From: Nitrospirae bacterium MYbin3
GTDB taxonomy: Bacteria > Nitrospirota > Thermodesulfovibrionia > Thermodesulfovibrionales > Dissulfurispiraceae
Assembly: GCA_002753335.1 (NCBI GenBank)
Contig: PEAD01000008.1
Location: 37,528-101,527 of the forward strand
Direction of reading: 5' to 3'
Length of the DNA stretch: 64,000 bases
Below the pieces are notes generated by a model. It was not told the DNA's origin and did no database searches. It worked only from the letters and a program-made list of their open reading frames with translations. Shown here piece by piece: positions 35,493 to 45,018 of this stretch. Positions within the stretch are counted from its first letter, which is position 1. Each line of letters starts with the position of its first letter. The translations under genes were made by a program, and so were the position numbers.

Positions 35493-36011
35493 ATGAAAAT
35501 CGTTGTCAATGGCCGTCATCTTGAAGTGACACCGGCATTAAAAAGCTACGCAGAGGAAAAAATAGGGAAGTTCGAGAAATATCTTTCCAATATCACCGAA
35601 GCGACAGTAACTATCAGTGTTGAGAAGTATCGGCATAAGGCAGAAGTGCTCATAAAAGTGAACGGAGCTCTTATACAGGCAGAAAGCGTTACCAGCGAGG
35701 TTTACTCTGCTATTGATGAGGTCGTAGAAAAACTCGAAAAACAGGTGGTCAAGTACAAGGAAAGACTCAAAACCCACAGAAAAGTCGAGAAGCGCACTGT
35801 TGGAGAGGTTCATGAAAAACATACCGAACACGGCAGAATTATCAAGCACAAGCGCTTTGACATGAAGCCTATGGGCGCAGAGGAGGCTGTTCATCAGATG
35901 GACCTCCTTGATAAGGATTTTTTTGTTTTTGTAAATGATATAAGCGGCGACATAAATGTTGTCTATCGCCGCAAAGACAACAACTACGGCCTGATAGAAC
36001 CGGTAAAATAG
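35493..36011 (+). CDS. hpf: ribosome hibernation promoting factor, long form
   Basis: Binds 30S subunits and promotes 100S ribosome dimers in slow-growing cells. The N-terminal S30AE domain spans about residues 1-100 (VNGRHLEVTPALKSYAEEKI, ALIQAESVTSEVYSAIDEVV). The C-terminal dimerisation domain is at about 115-170 (RFDMKPMGAEEAVHQMDLLD, FVFVNDISGDINVVYRRKDN). At 172 residues it is the long type that dimerises ribosomes without RMF. AAGGAGGA precedes the ATG by seven bases. In many bacteria the rpoN-hpf pair is under mixed sigma control. Confidence 0.95.
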   Translation: MKIVVNGRHLEVTPALKSYAEEKIGKFEKYLSNITEATVTISVEKYRHKAEVLIKVNGALIQAESVTSEVYSAIDEVVEKLEKQVVKYKERLKTHRKVEKRTVGEVHEKHTEHGRIIKHKRFDMKPMGAEEAVHQMDLLDKDFFVFVNDISGDINVVYRRKDNNYGLIEPVK

Positions 36012-36019
36012 ATATTCCT

Positions 36020-36946
36020 GTGGGAGAGCCTGAGTCTGATATCACGAGCCCTTTGCCGTCAAATGGTGTCTGCTCCGGCTCTCAAAACATCCGTGTAAAA
36101 ATCATCAGTGGGCTTTCGGGCGCAGGGAAAACGATTGCTCTGCGTGCGCTCGAAGATATCGGTTATTTCTGCATAGACAATCTTCCGGCTAAACTTATAG
36201 AGTCCTTTCTTTTGACCGTAACCGCCGGCGATAAGATACGGAATATCGGGATCGGCATAGACATACGCGAAAAAGATTTTTTGGGCGATGCCTACCAGAT
36301 TCTGGCCGGGCTTCGCGCGCTATACAGCATTGAGGTGCTGTTTTTAGAGGCCGAAAGCGAGGTGATGCTTCGCAGGTACAAGGAAACGCGCAGGCCTCAT
36401 CCAATAATGTCCTTGAATAAGAGCATGAGCATGGACAAAGCCATAGAGGAAGAGAAGTCTTTTCTTGCATCTATAAGAGAGTCGGCAGACAGAATAATAG
36501 ACACAACCAACTACTCTCCGCATCAGCTCAGAAACATGATAACCGAGCAGTATGGAGGCTTGCGCACAGAACAGGCGATCAATATTACAATTATGTCTTT
36601 TGGGTTTAAGTTCGGCGCACCCCAGAATCTCGATCTGCTTTTTGATGCACGGTTTCTGCCTAATCCCTATTTCATTCCTGAGCTGAGGCAGCATAAAGGA
36701 ACCGACGATATTGTTGCCGAGTTCGTGCTTACGCAGGATGAAACAAAAGAATATTTGGAGCATATCACAAAGATGCTCCGATTTTTGATACCCTGCTACA
36801 TCAAAGAAGGCAGAGTGTATCTCGTTATAGGGATAGGCTGCACAGGAGGCAGGCATAGGTCTCCGGCAATCGCAGGACAGATATCCACGTTTATCGAAGA
36901 AAAACTTTTTTTAAAACCGACGCTCATTCACAGGGACATGGAGTGA
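36020..36946 (+). CDS. rapZ: RNase adapter / nucleotide-binding protein RapZ
   Basis: P-loop protein. In Escherichia coli it directs the sRNA GlmZ to RNase E and so controls GlmS; that role is not shown in other phyla. Walker A is GLSGAGKT at 31-38. Other signatures are LEDIGYFCIDNLPAKLI, FLEAESEVMLRRYKETRRPHP, SFGFKFGAPQNLDLLFDARF and the C-terminal IGIGCTGGRHRSPAIA. Translation probably starts at the GTG at 36020, without a strong ribosome site. It overlaps the next gene by four bases. Its placement after rpoN and hpf is conserved, and the PTS genes often found here are absent. Confidence 0.93.
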   Translation: MGEPESDITSPLPSNGVCSGSQNIRVKIISGLSGAGKTIALRALEDIGYFCIDNLPAKLIESFLLTVTAGDKIRNIGIGIDIREKDFLGDAYQILAGLRALYSIEVLFLEAESEVMLRRYKETRRPHPIMSLNKSMSMDKAIEEEKSFLASIRESADRIIDTTNYSPHQLRNMITEQYGGLRTEQAINITIMSFGFKFGAPQNLDLLFDARFLPNPYFIPELRQHKGTDDIVAEFVLTQDETKEYLEHITKMLRFLIPCYIKEGRVYLVIGIGCTGGRHRSPAIAGQISTFIEEKLFLKPTLIHRDME

Positions 36947-38061
36947 TCTATTTAGACAACAACGCGACCACGCCGCTTGATAAAGAGGTGGCGGATGCGA
37001 TGTCTGAAGCTTTTAGGTTTTTCGGGAATCCCTCCAGCACACACAAACATGGTGAAGCCGCAAAGGCAATTATCGAGTCGGCACGCTGCAATGTCGCGAC
37101 ACTCATCGGTGCGTCTCCTCCTGAAATATTATTCACCTCCGGAGGAACAGAAGCAAACAACCTTGCTATAATCGGCACCGCCTACAGCCATGAAAAAGGC
37201 CATATAATAACCTCTTCTATAGAGCATCCTGCGGTTTTGAATCCTGTTAAATGGCTTGCTTCAAAAGGGTTCGATGAAACAATTCTTGCGGTAGGTTCTG
37301 ATGGGCGCGTCAACCCCGATGATCTAAGGCGGGCTGTTCGCAAAGACACTATTCTCATTACAGTCATGCACTCAAACAATGAGACCGGAGTACTGCAGCC
37401 GATTGCCGAAATAGCGGATGTTGCAAAAGAGTTTGGCATTCCCTTTCACACAGATGCAGCGCAGAGTGTAGGCAAGATGGCGGTAAGCGTCCAGGATTTT
37501 GGTGTTGGCATGCTTACAATAGTTCCGCATAAATTCTATGGCCCCAAAGGTTGCGGCGCCCTTTATATCAAAAACGGCATTGAACTAAAACCTATACTCT
37601 TCGGTGCAGGGCATGAACGTGGGTTGAGGCCCGGAACAGAAAATATCATAGGCATAGCAGGGCTCGGCAAGGCCTGTGAGATAGCTGCGAGAGACATTTC
37701 TTGCCGCTATGATTATGCGAAAAACCTGCGCAATCTCTTGTACGGGCTGCTCAAAGAATCTCTCGATATGCAATTAAACGGCCATGCTGATTTAAGGCTG
37801 CCTAACACACTGAATGCTTCGATAAAAGGGATCATGGCTGACGATATTGTCACCGCACTTAAAAACGAAGTCGCCTTCTCGGCAGGCTCTGCCTGCCATG
37901 CAGGGGTCAGGAACCCCTCGGCCGTATTGAAAGCGATGGGATTGTCCGATAAAGATGCTCTTTCATCAGTAAGGTTGAGCGTTGGCAAAGATAATAGTGA
38001 GGATGAAACAAGAGAAGCGGCAGCAAGAATTATCGCATATGTAAAAACAAAGTCCTTATGA
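36943..38061 (+). CDS. cysteine desulfurase, NifS/IscS family
   Basis: PLP enzyme releasing sulfur from cysteine for iron-sulfur clusters, thiolated tRNA or selenium transfer. The N-terminus IYLDNNATTPLDKEV is typical. PLP-binding Lys197 is in VPHKFYGPKG and catalytic Cys318 is in SAGSACHAGVRNPS. The GSDGRVN, HSNNETG and HTDAAQSVGK segments are intact. Length is 372 residues. The GTG start overlaps the rapZ stop (GTGA). No IscU, IscA or MnmA gene follows, so the acceptor of the sulfur is not indicated. SelA elsewhere in the window means selenium use is also possible. Confidence 0.9.
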   Translation: MIYLDNNATTPLDKEVADAMSEAFRFFGNPSSTHKHGEAAKAIIESARCNVATLIGASPPEILFTSGGTEANNLAIIGTAYSHEKGHIITSSIEHPAVLNPVKWLASKGFDETILAVGSDGRVNPDDLRRAVRKDTILITVMHSNNETGVLQPIAEIADVAKEFGIPFHTDAAQSVGKMAVSVQDFGVGMLTIVPHKFYGPKGCGALYIKNGIELKPILFGAGHERGLRPGTENIIGIAGLGKACEIAARDISCRYDYAKNLRNLLYGLLKESLDMQLNGHADLRLPNTLNASIKGIMADDIVTALKNEVAFSAGSACHAGVRNPSAVLKAMGLSDKDALSSVRLSVGKDNSEDETREAAARIIAYVKTKSL

Positions 38062-39065
38062 AAACCGAATATATAAAAAAAGCTCTTATTCCTATACTCT
38101 GTTTGCTTCTGGGTGGTGCAGCAGGATTTATGCTTCGAGGAGTGTTGTCGAATAAGGACAAAGCTGTTGTTGAACAAAGAGAAGCCGGTTACCGGTATAT
38201 CAATCCTCTTCTTGAATGTGATACCACACGGAATACTATCCAGAACAAAGAACTATACGACTTTGAGCACGATATTGAAAATATAATAAAAAACAGGTTG
38301 GATAAAAATTGGGCAAAAAAAGTGTCTGTATATTTCAGAGAGCTCAATGATGGATTATGGTTCAGCATAGGTGAGCAGGAAAAATTCACCATAGCAAGTT
38401 TGCGCAAAGTCCCGATGCTGATCACTTTCCTAAAGAAGGCCGAATCTGACAAAAAAATACTCTTGCAGAAAATACGTTATACCTTGCAAACAAACTACAA
38501 TGATTTGCAGGCAATAAAGCCTTCTCAGGTTTTGACGCCCGGACAGGATTATACGATAGAAGAGCTTCTTTATCGCATGATAGTCTATTCTGACAACAAT
38601 GCCTTCACCCTCCTGTCTTCTATTGTAGATGTTAAGGAACTCGATAAAACATATGAAGTGTTTGGCATCATCCCCCCCGGAACTAATATAGATGCCGACT
38701 ACCGTTCTGTTGACTCATATGCATCTTTTTTCAAAATACTCTACAACGCCTCTTACCTAAGCAGGGATATGTCAGAAAAGGCGCTTGATCTGCTGGGAAA
38801 ATCTGAATTCAGAGCCGGAATTTTGGAAGGAGTGCCCCAAAATATACTGGTAGCCCATAAATTTGGAGAGCATTGGAACCCACAGAACAGCATAAAAGAG
38901 CTTCACGATTGCGGCATTGTGTACTATCCGGAGCATCCCTACCTTTTGTGCATAATGTCTATTGGCGAGAACTTTCAACTCCTTGATGATGCCATTGCAT
39001 CAATATCAAAAAGCATATTTGTCCATGTAGATGAACAGCACAAAAAACATTACCCCAAAAAATAA
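38058..39065 (+). CDS. exported serine hydrolase of the class A beta-lactamase / SxxK fold
   Basis: A 335-residue protein with one N-terminal hydrophobic helix (residues 8-27), so it is periplasmic and membrane-anchored or cleaved. The three motifs of penicillin-recognising enzymes are present: SxxK at 114-117 (ASLRKVP), SDN at 178-180 (VYSDNNAF) and a KTG-like KFG at 268-270 (VAHKFGEHW). I see no clear omega-loop Glu of the beta-lactamase type, so hydrolysis of antibiotics is doubtful; a peptidase or inactive relative is possible. It overlaps the cysteine desulfurase gene by four bases and ends the operon. Confidence 0.75.
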   Translation: MKTEYIKKALIPILCLLLGGAAGFMLRGVLSNKDKAVVEQREAGYRYINPLLECDTTRNTIQNKELYDFEHDIENIIKNRLDKNWAKKVSVYFRELNDGLWFSIGEQEKFTIASLRKVPMLITFLKKAESDKKILLQKIRYTLQTNYNDLQAIKPSQVLTPGQDYTIEELLYRMIVYSDNNAFTLLSSIVDVKELDKTYEVFGIIPPGTNIDADYRSVDSYASFFKILYNASYLSRDMSEKALDLLGKSEFRAGILEGVPQNILVAHKFGEHWNPQNSIKELHDCGIVYYPEHPYLLCIMSIGENFQLLDDAIASISKSIFVHVDEQHKKHYPKK

Positions 39066-39098
39066 ATATATGCATATCCTACGCGGGAGTGCATATAT
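39066..39098. repeat. nine-base inverted repeat between convergent genes
   Basis: ATATATGCA (39066-39074) and TGCATATAT (39090-39098) are exact inverted copies with a 15-base loop, in the 57-base space between the SxxK hydrolase and purA 3' ends. The stem is mostly A and T and no run of T follows on either strand, so it is not a classical terminator. It may still block read-through or be a protein-binding site. Confidence 0.4.
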
Positions 39099-39122
39099 AG
39101 CATGACGACTTTCGCTTTGCTT

Positions 39123-40421
<1,299 letters not shown>

Positions 40422-40490
40422 CTATCGTTATTAATCTTTTTACTGTATTTACGCACAAAACTCCCCTGTCGCAATTATAAAAGACATGGA

Positions 40491-42068
40491 TTAAAGGTTT
40501 ATTACCTTTATGTCAAGAATGTTTGGAAGCGCTTTAATCTCCTCAAGCACTTTTTCTGTGACAGGCGAGTCAATATTCACTACCGATATAGCCATGCCTC
40601 CGGCATTTTTTCTTCCAAAATGCATCCGGGCAATATTTATGTTATTTTTGCCGAGAGTCATTCCTGTGTTTCCGATTACGCCCGGCTTGTCGTTGTTGTA
40701 TATGACTAGCATCTGGCCTTCCGGTACAATCTCCACCGTGAAGTCGTTGATCTTTACAATTCTCGGATCTTTTTTGCTGAACAATGTTCCAGAAACAACC
40801 GTCTCTTTTTTCTTGGACTTTACCTTCATGGTGATAATGTTATGGTAGTCTCCGGCATCCGAGCTTTTGGTTTCCTTAACCTCTATGCCCCGTTCTTGGG
40901 CTATGACCGATGCATTAACAAAATTAACTGTTTCGAGCAGAATCGGAGAGAGAAGGCCTTTAACCGCGGCTATGGTCATAGGAGCGATATTAAGATTCGA
41001 AACATCTCCGCGATATTCAAGTGTTATTTCGGTTATTGCCCCCTCCGCAATCTGTGATGCAAAGCCGCCGATTTTCTCGGCGAGCGAAATGTAAGGCTTC
41101 AGTGCAACAACCTGATCCGCCGGTATGGAGGGGAAGTTCACCGCATTTCTGATAGTGCCATGCACCAGATAATCCACAATCTGCTCTGATACGGCTATAG
41201 CAACATTTTCCTGCGCCTCCTGTGTTGAAGCGCCGAGATGTGGCGTGCAGACCACTCTTTCATGCCCAACCAGCGGATTGTTTTCTGGCGGCTCTTTTTC
41301 GAACACATCAAGCGCTGCGCCTGCAACCTTGCCGCTTTCGAGAGCTTCGTACAGTTCTTTCTCGTTTATTATCCCACCGCGGGCGCAGTTGATTATATAA
41401 ACGCCGTCTTTCATAGTGCTTATGCTTTTTTTGTTTATAACATTTTTAGTTTCGTTCGTAAGAGGTGTGTGTACCGTAATAAAGTCCGCCCTTTTTATCA
41501 GCTCTGGTATCTCCATTTTTTCGACGCCTAGGCTCTTTGCCTTTTCCTCGCTCAAAAATGGATCGTAAGCGATAACCACCATTCCAAGACCCTGAGCTCT
41601 TTTTGCGACTTCTGTGCCTATATTCCCGAGCCCGATAACTCCGAGAGTTTTATTGAAAAGCTCACTGCCCATAAATTTTTTCTTTTCCCACTGTCCTGCA
41701 GCCATAGAGGAGTTAGCCTGTGGAATCTTTCGAGCTATAGAAAAAATCATAGCGATCGTATGTTCCGCAGTTGTTATGGTGTTTCCGCCGGGCGTGTTCA
41801 TAACCACTATTCCATGCTTGGATGCGGCAGTCTTGTCCACATTGTCAAGACCAGAGCCTGCGCGTCCTATCACCTTAAGGTTTTTGGCAGCTTCGATTAT
41901 ATCCGCCGTAGCCTTTGTTGCGCTCCTTACTACAAGAGCATGGTACTCACCGATAATTGCCTTAAGCTCATCCGGCTTCAAACCTGTTTTTACATCCACC
42001 GAAAGCCCTGCACTTCTTAGAATCTCGATACCTTTTGGCGAAATATTGTCGCTTACCAAAACCTTCAT
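40491..42068 (-). CDS. serA: D-3-phosphoglycerate dehydrogenase, long form with ACT domain
   Basis: First step of serine synthesis, oxidising 3-phosphoglycerate. Catalytic domains hold the NAD loop VIGLGNIGTEVAKRAQGLGM near 145, the catalytic Arg and Glu in INCARGGIINEKEL and LDVFEKEPPENN, and His in VCTPHLGAST. An intervening domain spans about 320-440 and a C-terminal ACT domain covers about 450-525 (VIYNNDKPGVIGNTG). The 525-residue build is the type I enzyme of many bacteria, usually serine-regulated. GGAGG lies upstream of the ATG. It is transcribed 59 bases after the class V aminotransferase gene. Confidence 0.96.
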   Translation of the reverse strand: MKVLVSDNISPKGIEILRSAGLSVDVKTGLKPDELKAIIGEYHALVVRSATKATADIIEAAKNLKVIGRAGSGLDNVDKTAASKHGIVVMNTPGGNTITTAEHTIAMIFSIARKIPQANSSMAAGQWEKKKFMGSELFNKTLGVIGLGNIGTEVAKRAQGLGMVVIAYDPFLSEEKAKSLGVEKMEIPELIKRADFITVHTPLTNETKNVINKKSISTMKDGVYIINCARGGIINEKELYEALESGKVAGAALDVFEKEPPENNPLVGHERVVCTPHLGASTQEAQENVAIAVSEQIVDYLVHGTIRNAVNFPSIPADQVVALKPYISLAEKIGGFASQIAEGAITEITLEYRGDVSNLNIAPMTIAAVKGLLSPILLETVNFVNASVIAQERGIEVKETKSSDAGDYHNIITMKVKSKKKETVVSGTLFSKKDPRIVKINDFTVEIVPEGQMLVIYNNDKPGVIGNTGMTLGKNNINIARMHFGRKNAGGMAISVVNIDSPVTEKVLEEIKALPNILDIKVINL

Positions 42069-42127
42069 AACACTACCTCCTTTTATTGGCTCCTCAATAC
42101 AGAGTGAGCATTTGAGACTATTTGAAG

Positions 42128-43267
42128 CTATACCATCAAAAGTTCCTGAGCCTTGGCAACGCCTGTGCCCAGTTTAAGATTATATCCAAGCTCTTTCAAA
42201 ACCATTTCTAAAGCCGCAATTCCGGTGATTACATCAAAGGTGTCTGCATAGCCCAGATGTGCAAGCCTGAAGATCTTGCCCTTTGCTCTGTCCTGTCCGC
42301 CCGCTCCGGTTATGCCGTATTTCTCTCTAAGAATTTTATATATCTGCTGTCCGTCAACACCTGCAGGAGCTTCAATGGCCGTAACAGAATTGCTCGGGGA
42401 TTCCTTGGAGTATATGCCGAGACCGAGCGCTTTTACAGCCTCCCTTGTAGCATTGGCTAACCGCGCATGCCTCTTGAAAACATTTTCGAGTCCCTCCTGC
42501 TGCAAAACCCTTATCGCTTCATTAAGACCGATTATGAGCGTAACAGCAGATGTAAAGTTGGTCTGGTTTTTGGCCAGGTTTTCCCTCTCTTTTTTGAAGT
42601 TGAAATAAAAGTGCGGAATCTTTGAGGTCTCGTTGCGCTTCCATGCCTTATCGCTTACGCTCACAAAAGCAAGCCCCGGAGGCAGCATCAACCCTTTTTG
42701 CGAACCGCCAACCACAATGTCTATACCCCATTCGTCGGTTCTTATATCTTCGGCAACTAGCGCGCTGATAGCGTCAACCACAAAGAGCGTGTTTTCGAAC
42801 TTTTTTACAACACCCGCAATGCCTTTGATATCATGGTAAACACCGGTTGAGGTTTCTGTTGCCTGCACGAAAACGCCTTTTATATCAGGGTCTTTTTTCA
42901 AGGCGCTCTCGACATGCTCCGGCTTTATGCAAAAGCCCCAATCAACCATAACCTCTTCAACTTTCAATCCATATGACTGGCATATCTTTGTCCAGCGCTC
43001 ACCAAATTTGCCGCCGTTCAAAACAAGCACCTTGTCGCCGGCATTAAAGAAATTGTTAACAGAGCCTACCATGCCGCCGGTGCCGGTAGAAGTAAGTATC
43101 AAAACATCGTTCTTTGTTTGGAAAAGCCATTGGAGTCCCTTCTTGGCCGAATCAATAATTGGAAGGAAATCGGGCGCCCTGTGATGAATCATAGGCATTG
43201 CCATAGAAAGAAGCACCTCAGGCGGAACAGGTGTGGGCCCGGGAGCCAATAAATAACGCTTTAACAT
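42128..43267 (-). CDS. class V aminotransferase of the serine/alanine-glyoxylate family
   Basis: PLP enzyme of 379 residues. The N-terminus LLAPGPTPVPPEVLLSM and HHRAPDF, the PLP-site segment STGTGGMVGSV, Asp165 in LFVVDAISAL and the Schiff-base Lys191 in VVGGSQKGLMLPPG all match the alanine/serine-glyoxylate aminotransferase family. Because serA follows immediately and no serC is present here, it may act as the phosphoserine or serine aminotransferase of the pathway; this is inference from position. GGAGG lies five bases before the ATG. It is divergent from selA across a 223-base gap. Confidence 0.88.
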   Translation of the reverse strand: MLKRYLLAPGPTPVPPEVLLSMAMPMIHHRAPDFLPIIDSAKKGLQWLFQTKNDVLILTSTGTGGMVGSVNNFFNAGDKVLVLNGGKFGERWTKICQSYGLKVEEVMVDWGFCIKPEHVESALKKDPDIKGVFVQATETSTGVYHDIKGIAGVVKKFENTLFVVDAISALVAEDIRTDEWGIDIVVGGSQKGLMLPPGLAFVSVSDKAWKRNETSKIPHFYFNFKKERENLAKNQTNFTSAVTLIIGLNEAIRVLQQEGLENVFKRHARLANATREAVKALGLGIYSKESPSNSVTAIEAPAGVDGQQIYKILREKYGITGAGGQDRAKGKIFRLAHLGYADTFDVITGIAALEMVLKELGYNLKLGTGVAKAQELLMV

Positions 43268-43490
43268 TTTACCTCCAGCTTTTTGATTAGCTATAAAGAT
43301 TACCTGTCATGCAAAAATGCACGAGCGGATATTTTAATATAAGTTCAATATTCAGGGCAAACGCAATATGCGATGCTGGTACAATATAAGGCTGGATTTC
43401 TGTAGTGAATTATGTGCATTCCTTTGAAAAGCTGTTGCTGATAGGGTTAAACTATCCGGGCGCAACTATCTGAAGGGAAGGTAACGGATT

Positions 43491-44900
43491 ATGTCGGACA
43501 AACAAAGGCTGCTTTCGGCAATGCCTGCTGTGGATGAGGTTCTACGCTCCGCAAGCGGGATAAGCTGGCTGAAAACATATACGCGCAGATATGTTATTCA
43601 GGCTATACGAGAGATTATAGAATCCACAAGGCAGGCTATTTTGAAAGGTGAGATAACCGAACTGGTTATTGAAGATATGTTTTGTTCCATAGAAGCGCGT
43701 TTGCAGTGCCTTTCGGAACTCAGCCTGAAAACTGTTATTAATGCCACCGGCACCGTCATCCACACAAATTTAGGCAGGTCTGTGCTTACAGAAGATATCC
43801 TAGATAATGTAAAACGTGTTGCCTGCGGATATTCAAATCTTGAATACGATATCCCCGGCGGCAAGCGGGGAAAGAGATACTCGCATGTCCAGAAGTTGAT
43901 CAGAGATATAACCGGCGCAGAGGCCGGACTTATCGTAAACAATAATGCCGCGGCTGTTTTAGTCTGCCTTGCAGCGCTTGCGCAGGGCAAAGAGGTTATC
44001 GTATCGCGCGGAGAGCTTGTCGAAATCGGAGGCTCATTCAGAATCCCGGATGTCATGAGCAGCAGCGGCGCTTTGCTTAGAGAGGTCGGCACAACCAATA
44101 AAACCCATATTCAGGATTACGAGCGGGCGATCTGCGACAAGACGGCGCTTCTGTTAAAGGTGCATCAGTCAAACTACAGAATGGTCGGATTTACAAAAGC
44201 CGTTGAGCTTGATGAACTTGCTGCGCTGGGAAGAAAACACAATGTTCCGGTGATGTTCGATCTGGGAAGCGGATGCCTCGTTGACCTGAAGCCTTACGGC
44301 ATCAATATAGAACCGACCGTTCAAAGCATTGTAAAAACAGGGTGCGACATCGTCACGTTTAGCGGAGACAAATTGTTGGGCGGCCCGCAGGGTGGCATTA
44401 TTGTCGGAAAAAAGAAATTAATCGAAAAAATATCCGGCCATCCGCTTATGCGCGCAGTGAGGATAGACAAACTTACGCTTGCGGCCTTTGAATCTGTATT
44501 GATGAAATACCTTGACGAGGAGACCGCAAAAAACGAAATTCCTACGCTACGCATGCTTCTTCAAAAGCCCGAAAATATCAAGCAGAGAGCAGAAAAACTA
44601 ATAGAAGCTGCTAAAGCGGTTTTGCCGAATACAGCATCGGTGACTTTGATGGAAGACTCCTCACAATCAGGAGGGGGTGCGCTGCCCGAAATAGAATTCC
44701 CAACATTCGTTGTTGCTCTGAAACCTCAAAACATATCGGTAAACAAATTGGAGGAACAGCTCAGGTTAAACAATCCATGCATAATAGCCCGCATAAAAGA
44801 CGACACCCTTATTCTCGATGCAAGGACAATTCAGGACTCCGAAATAGAAGCTGTTGCGGCCGGATTGAAGAACGCGACAACAGATACAAATAACCGGTGA
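43491..44900 (+). CDS. selA: L-seryl-tRNA(Sec) selenium transferase
   Basis: PLP enzyme converting seryl-tRNA(Sec) to selenocysteinyl-tRNA(Sec). The PLP Lys294 is in FSGDKLLGGPQGG, which corresponds to Lys295 of the Escherichia coli enzyme. The N-terminal tRNA-binding part has MPAVDEVL near the start, and NATGTVIHTNLGRS, VNNNAAAVLV and EIGGSFRIPDVMSSSG follow. Length of 469 residues is normal. GGAAGG lies upstream of the ATG. selB, selD and the Sec tRNA are not in this window. Presence of selA predicts selenoproteins in this genome, but no in-frame TGA gene was recognised here. Confidence 0.95.
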   Translation: MSDKQRLLSAMPAVDEVLRSASGISWLKTYTRRYVIQAIREIIESTRQAILKGEITELVIEDMFCSIEARLQCLSELSLKTVINATGTVIHTNLGRSVLTEDILDNVKRVACGYSNLEYDIPGGKRGKRYSHVQKLIRDITGAEAGLIVNNNAAAVLVCLAALAQGKEVIVSRGELVEIGGSFRIPDVMSSSGALLREVGTTNKTHIQDYERAICDKTALLLKVHQSNYRMVGFTKAVELDELAALGRKHNVPVMFDLGSGCLVDLKPYGINIEPTVQSIVKTGCDIVTFSGDKLLGGPQGGIIVGKKKLIEKISGHPLMRAVRIDKLTLAAFESVLMKYLDEETAKNEIPTLRMLLQKPENIKQRAEKLIEAAKAVLPNTASVTLMEDSSQSGGGALPEIEFPTFVVALKPQNISVNKLEEQLRLNNPCIIARIKDDTLILDARTIQDSEIEAVAAGLKNATTDTNNR

Positions 44901-45018
44901 CAGGGATAAATTCTTTTCGTTCAGAGCTGCGCATTAACTTCAGAAACCTATCCCTATCGCCGTATTGAAACAGATACTTTTGCCTTAACCCGGCCGGTGT
45001 TTATGTTATTATTAATCA

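Noticed and set aside
38058..39065. Acquired antibiotic-resistance beta-lactamase
   Set aside because: It sits in a tightly overlapping chromosomal operon, lacks a clear deacylating Glu, and has KFG in place of KTG or KSG.
44901..45018. Inverted AGGGATA/TATCCCT after selA
   Set aside because: The arms are seven bases with a loop of more than 40 bases and no T run, so neither a terminator nor a stable structure is supported.
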